64,000 nt of DNA from Pyxidicoccus caerfyrddinensis (lineage in GTDB: Bacteria; Myxococcota; Myxococcia; Myxococcales; Myxococcaceae): NCBI RefSeq assembly GCF_010894405.1, contig NZ_JAAIYA010000043.1, forward strand, positions 1 to 64,000, written 5' to 3'. Position numbers and translations under genes: made by a program. Position 1 is the stretch's first letter. Each line of letters starts with the position of its first letter. Under the pieces are notes generated by a model. It did not search any database. It saw nothing but the letters and a program-made list of their open reading frames with translations, and was not told the origin of the DNA. Shown here one piece after another: positions 58,415-64,000 of the stretch.

Positions 58415-59254
58415 TCAGAGCGGCCGCACGGCCGGGCCGGGGAGGATTTCCCGCATGAAGCGCTCCAGACTGCCGCCGCCCCGGTGCTTCCACTGCATGG
58501 GGTAGCCGAGCGACACCTCCTCGAAGCGCACGCCGTCGCGCCACAGCGTCGCGGGCATGTGGAGGTGCCCGGAGACGACCACCTCCGCGCGGAAGCGCGT
58601 GTGCCAGTCCTCCGTGCGCTTGGTGCCGCACCAGATGGAGAAGCGGGGGATGCGCGGCAGCCGCACGTGCTCGTAGCGCAGCGGGTAGTGGTTGATGAGC
58701 ACCGTGGAGCAGTCCGCGGGCAGCGCCTGCAGGCGCGCCAGGGTGGACTCCACGCGCGCGGCGCACCAAGCGGACCGGCTGAGGTAGGGCTCCGGGTGCA
58801 GGAGCACCTCGTCCGTGCACAGCAGGTCCTCCTCCCACGCCCACTCCAGCGCCTTCTCCGCCGGCACGTGGTCCGGGCGGAAGGAGTAGTCGTAGCCCAG
58901 GAACATGGGCACCAGGACGCGGGGCGGCCCCTCGCCGGGCCAGCGCGGATAGGGGTCCTCCGGCGTGAGCGCGCCGTAGCTGCGGCACAGCGCCACCAGC
59001 CGCTGGTAGCGCGCCTCGCCGCGCAGGGGCGGCTGCTCCGACGGCATCGTCCACAGCTCGTGGTTGCCCGGCACCCAGAGCACCTGCCGGAAGCGCTCGG
59101 TGAGGGTGCGCAGCATCAGCTCCATCTCCGCCAGCGTCTCCCCTACGTCGCCCGCGACGATGAGCCAGTCCTCCGGATGCGCGGGGATGGACTGAAGGGC
59201 CTGCTTGTTGTCGGGGTGGCGCAGGTGCAAATCACTGATGGCGTAGAGCTTCAT
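58415..59254 (-). CDS. Metallophosphoesterase
   Basis: A 279-residue calcineurin-like phosphoesterase with the metal motifs in order: SDLHL (Asp8, His10), VAGDVGE (Asp36), WVPGNHELW, NHYPLR and SGHLH. The fold is complete. The substrate could be a phosphoester, a cyclic nucleotide or a nucleotide; it cannot be told. Cytoplasmic, no signal peptide. Confidence 0.92.
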   Translation of the reverse strand: MKLYAISDLHLRHPDNKQALQSIPAHPEDWLIVAGDVGETLAEMELMLRTLTERFRQVLWVPGNHELWTMPSEQPPLRGEARYQRLVALCRSYGALTPEDPYPRWPGEGPPRVLVPMFLGYDYSFRPDHVPAEKALEWAWEEDLLCTDEVLLHPEPYLSRSAWCAARVESTLARLQALPADCSTVLINHYPLRYEHVRLPRIPRFSIWCGTKRTEDWHTRFRAEVVVSGHLHMPATLWRDGVRFEEVSLGYPMQWKHRGGGSLERFMREILPGPAVRPL

Positions 59255-59368
59255 GGTGCGAGGGAGGGACCTTACCGCGTGCCCCGGGCGCCGTCGTCCC
59301 CGGCGTGCCCTTCGGGTTGCCGCCGGATTGGGTCATCATCCCCCGAGCCCGGAGAGGAGCGCGGTGAA

Positions 59369-60052
59369 GTGAAGGACTACTACGTTCGTTTTCCCGCCCT
59401 GCCGCTGACGCGGTCCGACGTCATGGCGCGCCTGGCGCCCGTCTTCCAGGGGGAGGAAGTCCTGCCGTCCGACGAGGACTGCGAGGAGCTGGCGCTCGAG
59501 GCCCGGCTCCAGATGCACGTCTGGACGGGACGCACGGCGCAGTGCCGCGGCGTGGCGGAGGCGCTCGCGCGGGCGGAGGACTGGCAGGGGGTGGCCATCC
59601 ACTTCCGGTATGCCGTCGGGCCACTCCACTGTTCCATGTCGCTCCTGCTCTGGAACTACCACCGGAGGGACTTGACGACCGTGGCCCTCTACGAGCCCAC
59701 GGACCTGTTCGACCTCCAGAAGGAGCACCCCGCGGCCTGGGCCCGCGCCAGGCGGCTCTTCCTGTCCATGGGCCGCGCGCTGGAGGCGTCCTTCTGCCAG
59801 CTCGAGTGCGACCCGGACCTGGGCACGCCCACGCTCTACGAGGTGTCCGGCGTCCTGGAGCGAATCCTCACGGACGGCGCAGTGCCGTACTTCCTCGCGG
59901 CGCGCCCCGAGGTGCTGCCCGAGGCCCTCGACGCGGTGCGGGCCGGCCCCACCTGCCGCGTCCTCCGCGAGCAGGACTACGTGGTCATCGAGGATGCCCG
60001 GATGGGCACCCCCGGAGAAGAACAGGACGGAGGAGCCGGGCGGCCTTGGTGA
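59369..60052 (+). CDS. Unknown soluble protein
   Basis: A 227-residue protein I do not recognise. Start is GTG at 59369, supported by AGGAG 9 bases ahead. It begins MKDYYVRFPALPLTRSDVMARL and has a central aromatic region (HCSMSLLLWNYHRRDLTTVALYEP) and a C-terminal GVLERILTDGAVPYFL. Mixed alpha/beta; no signal peptide or membrane helix. Divergent from the phosphoesterase gene, and followed by a strongly structured intergenic segment. Confidence 0.65.
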   Translation: MKDYYVRFPALPLTRSDVMARLAPVFQGEEVLPSDEDCEELALEARLQMHVWTGRTAQCRGVAEALARAEDWQGVAIHFRYAVGPLHCSMSLLLWNYHRRDLTTVALYEPTDLFDLQKEHPAAWARARRLFLSMGRALEASFCQLECDPDLGTPTLYEVSGVLERILTDGAVPYFLAARPEVLPEALDAVRAGPTCRVLREQDYVVIEDARMGTPGEEQDGGAGRPW

Positions 60053-60086
60053 GGTGGGCCACCTTGAAACCGTGCCGGATGGAGTG

Positions 60087-60179
60087 CTGCACGTCTTTCG
60101 GCCGGCTCAATGTGTTGGACTCCAGAGAGAGCCGAGAGGGACGCAGTCCCACGCTCTTGGTAGGCCGCCCGACGTGCAG
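60087..60179. ncRNA. Highly structured intergenic element
   Basis: The outer 9-pair helix CTGCACGTC / GACGTGCAG closes a 93-base element. Inside are a symmetric 3x3 loop (TTT/CCC), a CGGCC / GGCCG helix, and two hairpins, GGCTC...GAGCC and GGGAC-GCA-GTCCC. It lies wholly between convergent stop codons. It could be a bidirectional terminator or an RNA of unknown role; its nested helices are more elaborate than the other terminators here. Confidence 0.45.
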
Positions 60180-60200
60180 AGTCGCTTCCCAGCCACCCCC

Positions 60201-60578
60201 TCACGCCGGGCTGCCGACCACCCCCGCGCCCAGCGCGCGCAGTAGCGCATACAGCTCCGACGGCGGCGCGGCGCGGTCCATCCAGGTGATGCCGCGCGCT
60301 CGTGGAGTCCTCGGCGGCAGCGCCGTGTGGAGCGCGCAGGCGGTGCGCGGGTAGCGCGCGCGCACGTGCTCGAGCAGGCACAGCCCGTCACCATCCGGCA
60401 ACAGCTCACTGCTCACCACCACCGCGGGAGGCTCCTCCCGCACGAGGGCGAGCGCCTCCGCCACGCCGCGCGCGAAGCGCTTGCAGCCCGGCAAGTCCCT
60501 CACCAGACGCCGCAGCGCCGCGAGCGAGCGCGGGTCTTCGTCCACGAACAGGAAGGTCAACATGGTCTTCGCGTCCAC
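60201..60578 (-). CDS. Degenerate receiver-domain protein
   Basis: A 125-residue single receiver-like domain. The acidic pocket survives (FVDEDP), but the phosphoacceptor Asp is replaced by Ser57 (VVVSSELLPDGDG), and the conserved Lys region reads DRAAPP. So it is unlikely to be phosphorylated in the standard way and may be a phosphorylation-independent partner protein. Start: GTG 60578 or ATG 60563; neither has a good ribosome site. Confidence 0.75.
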   Translation of the reverse strand: MDAKTMLTFLFVDEDPRSLAALRRLVRDLPGCKRFARGVAEALALVREEPPAVVVSSELLPDGDGLCLLEHVRARYPRTACALHTALPPRTPRARGITWMDRAAPPSELYALLRALGAGVVGSPA

Positions 60579-60704
60579 TGCGCAGGACCCGTGAGGTGGG
60601 TGTGATGCACGGGGTCACCAGCCTACAAGACTACCCAGGAAGTTCTTGGATGCCAACCTCTCAAGTCATATCGACATAGGCGGACCCGGTAGGTTAACGA
60701 CCCA

Positions 60705-61073
60705 ATGGAAAAGACTCTCGCATCCCGACTTGGAGGAGCTGCGCGCCTCGCACGGACCCGCCTCAACCTGACCCAGGCGGACGTCGCGGAGCGCATCGGC
60801 ATTGCGAGCGAAGTCTATGGGCGACTGGAGCGCGGCCACATGCTGCCCAGCATCCAGACCTTCCGCAGGCTGTGCGTGGTGCTCTCCATCTCCGCGGACG
60901 AGGCGCTGGGTCTCAAGCCGTCGCAGGAAGTGAAGTGGGCCGCGGAGCCTCCGAGCGACTACGGCGAATCCGCCGAGCTGCGCCGCCTCATGCGCCGCGC
61001 ACGCCAGCTGGACCGCACCGCCATCCGCATCCTCAGCGTGCTCGCCGCGCAGTTCAAACCGAAGGGCAGCTGA
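60705..61073 (+). CDS. XRE-family helix-turn-helix regulator
   Basis: A 122-residue protein. Residues about 12-68 form a Cro/C1-type helix-turn-helix (LNLTQADVAERIGIASEVYGRLERG). A short C-terminal tail (LRRLMRRARQLDRTAIRILSVLA) may dimerise. It is convergent with the helicase-nuclease pair, ending 5 bases from the nuclease stop. Target unknown. Confidence 0.9.
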   Translation: MEKTLASRLGGAARLARTRLNLTQADVAERIGIASEVYGRLERGHMLPSIQTFRRLCVVLSISADEALGLKPSQEVKWAAEPPSDYGESAELRRLMRRARQLDRTAIRILSVLAAQFKPKGS

Positions 61074-61078
61074 CCCGC

Positions 61079-62293
61079 TCATCGCCCGGACGCCTCCGCT
61101 CCCAGCTTCGAGAGTCGCTCGCGCAGCTTCTTCACCGAGGGAAAGCCGTTGAAGAGCACCACCTGTGGGTGGGCTTCCAGCGTCTCGCGCTCCGCCGCTT
61201 CCTTCGCCAGCGCCCGGTCCACGCCCAGGAGCAGCCCGAAGTCCGGGCGCGAGCGCAGCTCCGCCAGCCTCCGCGCCAGCGGCCCCGCGTGCCAGGCGTG
61301 GAAGAGCTCCAGCGCCACTTCGCGCCGCGACTCGCGGTGGCGGAAGGTCAGGTCCGGCACGCACAGCCCCGATGCGCCCATGTGCCGGGGCAGCGGCGTG
61401 AGGTCCAGCTCCCAGGCTTCGTCCTGGAAGCCCTCCGCCAGCGAAGCCACCTCCGCCGGCACGTGTCCCAGCGCGGCTGGCAGCGGCGACACCAGCGGGT
61501 CCTTGTCGCTGAGTGACAACGTGGCCTGCTTGCGCGCCGTCTCCACCGTGGCCGTCAGCTCCCAGCGCCCCAGCACCGGCACCACCGACAGGAAGGACGC
61601 CAGCTGCAGGCCGTACTTCTTCTGCATGGCCAGCATCGCCCCCGGGCCCTCCACCTCCAGCGACCAGTCCTCGCCGACGTGCCGCACCTCGGCCACCAGC
61701 CGGCAGAACTTCAGCCACCGGAGCACCTTGCGCACGCGCAGCAGCTCCGGCGCGAGCGCTCGCAGCGTGAGGCGCCGCGCCGTCAGCAGCGGGCCCTGCG
61801 CCAGCGCGAGGTTGTAGCGGTCCACCAGCGCCTGCGCGGTGAGCGGCTCGCCGTCCCAGCCCACCAGCCGCCGGTGGCCCGGCAGGTCCGCGTACAGCGC
61901 CTCGCGCACGTCGGGCAGCGGCGCGGGCAGCACCTGCGCGAGCCGCGCTTCGTAGGCCTCCACCGTCGAGTCCGGCGGCAGCGTGCGCAGTACCCCGGCC
62001 GCCGCCTTCAATCGCTCCCAGCGCGCCTCGCTCACGCCCGGGGAGGGCTCGTCGAAGCACAGCCGGTCCATCAGCAGCTTCACCAGCCCGCGCGCCACCT
62101 TCGGCCGCGTGAAGGCGCCGGCCTTGAGTCCGAAGGACTCCTCCACGTCGTCCAGCATCACGCCGCGCGAGGCCTCCACTTCGGCCAGCAACTCCTGGGC
62201 GAAGGCCAGCAGCGCCTCGTCGTCGCGCTTCACATAGGCGGGGCGCAGCACGCCCTGGCGGACGCGGTAGGTGAGCAGGTCGCGGGTCAGCAC
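61079..62293 (-). CDS. DUF790/Bax1-like nuclease
   Basis: A 404-residue protein of the DUF790 family, known in archaea as Bax1, the nuclease partner of XPB. It begins LTRDLLTYRVRQGVLRPAYV. The C-terminal nuclease region has VPDLTFRHRESRREVALELFHAWH, a PD-(D/E)xK-like arrangement (D...E-x-x). Start is GTG at 62293, two bases beyond the helicase stop (TGAG-GTG), with AGGAGG inside the helicase end, so translation is coupled. It probably cuts DNA opened by the helicase. Confidence 0.88.
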   Translation of the reverse strand: MLTRDLLTYRVRQGVLRPAYVKRDDEALLAFAQELLAEVEASRGVMLDDVEESFGLKAGAFTRPKVARGLVKLLMDRLCFDEPSPGVSEARWERLKAAAGVLRTLPPDSTVEAYEARLAQVLPAPLPDVREALYADLPGHRRLVGWDGEPLTAQALVDRYNLALAQGPLLTARRLTLRALAPELLRVRKVLRWLKFCRLVAEVRHVGEDWSLEVEGPGAMLAMQKKYGLQLASFLSVVPVLGRWELTATVETARKQATLSLSDKDPLVSPLPAALGHVPAEVASLAEGFQDEAWELDLTPLPRHMGASGLCVPDLTFRHRESRREVALELFHAWHAGPLARRLAELRSRPDFGLLLGVDRALAKEAAERETLEAHPQVVLFNGFPSVKKLRERLSKLGAEASGR

Positions 62294-62294
62294 C

Positions 62295-63674
62295 TCACGC
62301 CTCCTCCTGGTACGCGTCGTGCTGGCGCCGCCGCTCGCTGATGCCGCTCTCCGCCGTCTGCGCCGAGCACACCTCGTACAGCAGCGCCCGCTTCCCGGGC
62401 CGCTTGCGGAGGATGCGCCCCAACCGCTGCACGTGCTCGCGCACGCTGCCACTGCCGCTGAGCACCACGCCCACGCGCGCCTCGGGCACATCCACGCCCT
62501 CATTCAGCACGCGCGAGGTGAGCAGCACCGGCAACTCGCCGCTCGAGAAGGCGGCCAGCAGCGCCTTGCGCTCCGGCACCGGCGTGTGGTGCGTGAGTGC
62601 GGGAAGCAGCAGCCGCCGCGCCAGCGTGTACACCGTCTCATTGTCATCGGTGAACACGATGACGCGGTCCTCGCGGTGCTCCAGGAGGATGCGCCACAGC
62701 ACCTCCTGCTTGGCGCTGGAGGTCAGGGCGATGCTGCGCTGCTCCCGGTACGCCCGGTACGCGGCGCGGCCCTCGTCGCTGCGCTGGCTCTGCGCCAGGA
62801 AGCGCGCCCACCCTTCCGGCGCGGAGAGCTGTACGCCCAGCCTGCGCACGAAGCCCACGTAGAGCGCCCTCGCCGCGTCGTAGCGCGCCTTCTCGTCCGG
62901 CGGCAGCGGCACCTCCACCCGCTTCACCTCGTAGGGTGCCAGGTACTCGCCCTGCAGCTCGCGGATGTCCGTGCGGTGCACGCGCGGGCCCAGCAACTCC
63001 TCGCACACGCGCTCGCCGCCGTCCGTGCGCTCCAGCGTCGCGGTGAGCCCCAGCCGGTACGGCGCCAGCGAGCCCTCCGCCACGAAGCGGTAGCTGGGCG
63101 CCGGCAGGTGGTGGCACTCGTCGCAGATGAGGAGGCCGAAGCGGTTGCCGTGGAACTCCGTCTGCAACGTGGCCGAGTCGTACGTCGTCACCGTCAGCGG
63201 CTGCCTGTCACTCACCCCGCCGCCCAGCAGCCCCACCGGCACGGAGAAGTGGCGGGCCAGCACGCCCTGCCACTGCGTCATCAGGTCCAGCGTGGGCACC
63301 ACCACCAGGGTGGGCCGCTTCACGTGCGCGATGGCCAGCACCGCCATCAGCGTCTTGCCCGCGCCCGTGGGCAGCTCCACCAGGCCCCGGCCTCCCGCCT
63401 TCGTCCACGCATCCAGCGCCGCGCGCTGGTGGGGGAAGGGGGTGATGGGCGTGGTGAGCTCCAGCTCCAGCGGCTCGAAGCGCTTCGCCCGGTCCTCGTA
63501 CGGCAGCCCCAACTCGCGCAGCCGCAACACCGCATCACGGTAGTGCCACGCCGGTGCGCGGTACACCCCCGTGCGGGAGTCCCGCTGAAACAGGGCAAGC
63601 AGGCGGGCGTCGTCCGGCAGCACCGGGGCCACCAGGGTGCCGCAGTCGAAGTGGAGCTCGGTGGGGGTGGCCAT
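62295..63674 (-). CDS. XPB-like DEAD/DEAH-box helicase
   Basis: A 459-residue SF2 helicase. An N-terminal domain of about 75 residues resembles the XPB damage-recognition domain (VYRAPAWHYRDAVLRLRELG). Motif I is PTGAGKT (Lys107), then DECHHL, TATLERTDG, a VLNEGVDVPEA motif and GRILRKRPGK. The length fits bacterial and archaeal XPB. The start at 63674 was chosen because the conserved N-terminus begins there; the longer reading overlaps the divergent transporter gene. It forms an operon with the Bax1-like nuclease, a predicted repair module. Confidence 0.92.
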   Translation of the reverse strand: MATPTELHFDCGTLVAPVLPDDARLLALFQRDSRTGVYRAPAWHYRDAVLRLRELGLPYEDRAKRFEPLELELTTPITPFPHQRAALDAWTKAGGRGLVELPTGAGKTLMAVLAIAHVKRPTLVVVPTLDLMTQWQGVLARHFSVPVGLLGGGVSDRQPLTVTTYDSATLQTEFHGNRFGLLICDECHHLPAPSYRFVAEGSLAPYRLGLTATLERTDGGERVCEELLGPRVHRTDIRELQGEYLAPYEVKRVEVPLPPDEKARYDAARALYVGFVRRLGVQLSAPEGWARFLAQSQRSDEGRAAYRAYREQRSIALTSSAKQEVLWRILLEHREDRVIVFTDDNETVYTLARRLLLPALTHHTPVPERKALLAAFSSGELPVLLTSRVLNEGVDVPEARVGVVLSGSGSVREHVQRLGRILRKRPGKRALLYEVCSAQTAESGISERRRQHDAYQEEA

Positions 63675-63822
63675 GCGCCCGACGGGAAGTAGCCCGTCAA
63701 CCCGCGTTTCGCCACCATCAAGAAAGACCTGGAGAGTAGGACCACCGCCTGACCTCCTGGTTCCTCTCCTTGCGTCGTCCTGGCTTGCGGAGGGGGAGGG
63801 TTCACGGTACCCAGCGCGCGGC

Positions 63823-64000
63823 ATGCGTCTCATCTCGCTCGTTCCCCTGCTGTGCGGCCTGGCCGTGGTGGCCCAGGCCGGTCTCAACCGTCGCTTCGCG
63901 GGCCAGTGGGGGCTGCTGAGCGCCGTCCTCATGAACATGGTGGTGGCAACGGTGGCCACCTTCGCCGTCTACGCGGTGGCGCGCTCGGTGCCGGGCTTCT
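63823..64000 (+). CDS. YdcZ/DUF606-type membrane transporter, 5' part only
   Basis: The first 59 codons of a gene cut off by the window end. It begins MRLISLVPLLCGLAVVAQAG, then LNRRFAGQWGLLSAVLMNMVV, matching the first helices of the YdcZ branch of drug/metabolite transporters (helix, Q-x-x-L-N-x-x-F turn, helix). GGGGGAGGG lies 17-25 bases upstream. Divergent from the helicase gene. Confidence 0.75.
   Translation, partial: MRLISLVPLLCGLAVVAQAGLNRRFAGQWGLLSAVLMNMVVATVATFAVYAVARSVPGF

Noticed and set aside
60087..60179. A third permuted tRNA
   Set aside because: No T-loop, no D-arm and no acceptor pairing were found inside the structured element.
1..64000. Prophage, integrase, transposase or insertion sequence, including one using the tRNA block as an attachment site
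   Set aside because: No integrase, transposase or terminal inverted repeats were seen, and gene content around 55 kb is ordinary chromosomal.

Overview
The window is GC-rich (about 70 percent), dense in genes, and looks chromosomal. Lipoproteins are numerous. There is a giant Ser/Thr kinase next to an FHA-type sigma-54 activator, STAND ATPase regulators, ADYC and NGLSF-repeat lipoproteins, and an M4 protease with PPC domains. Together these suggest a myxobacterium of the Myxococcus/Corallococcus/Pyxidicoccus type. That is an inference from gene content; no marker gene is present.

Layout. 1-6.5 kb: a UvrC-like GIY-YIG nuclease, then an RND efflux operon (MFP, pump, TetR) with a palindromic candidate operator in front. 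6.5-14.5 kb, minus strand: VOC protein, GST, FHA/sigma-54 activator, a 1298-residue kinase-STAND-PEGA-FGE protein and an ADYC lipoprotein. 15-27.6 kb: a PARG-like hydrolase behind a perfect 11-bp inverted repeat, a deacetylase-caspase-TPR fusion, DUF1206 and OsmC proteins, a STAND regulator with a C-terminal winged helix, and a PAS histidine kinase coupled to a secreted protein. 28-45 kb: two convergent NGLSF-repeat lipoproteins, an adenylate cyclase/ATPase, an MBL hydrolase, a serine hydrolase, several small lipoproteins (one tandem pair differs in every cysteine), a 1467-residue lipoprotein with eight DNDGDG repeats, and an AraC regulator. 45-55 kb: HAD phosphatase, PstS-like protein, RNase HI, BON protein, mocA-like/xdhC pair, YcaQ-type glycosylase, quinone oxidoreductase. 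56-64 kb: M4 protease, phosphoesterase, degenerate receiver, XRE regulator, an XPB-like helicase with a Bax1/DUF790-like nuclease, and the start of a YdcZ-like transporter.

The standout is 55424-55724. Two tRNA genes lie side by side with their halves in reversed order: T-arm, 3' acceptor strand, short linker, 5' acceptor strand, D-arm, anticodon. The two acceptor strands of each locus pair over all 7 positions. Each locus is enclosed by the same two-helix RNA element, with compensatory base changes between the loci and an identical 11-nt single-stranded segment (CTACACGCACT). Locus 1 reads CAU. Locus 2 is broken inside its anticodon loop; precise joining rebuilds a 73-nt tRNA-Pro(GGG) with C1-G72, A73 and G37. 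This looks like circularly permuted bacterial tRNA genes inside a split, intron-like RNA.

Most genes sit in short operons or convergent pairs. Functional links visible here are efflux with its regulator, kinase with its probable FHA partner, xdhC with mocA, helicase with nuclease, and histidine kinase with secreted protein.
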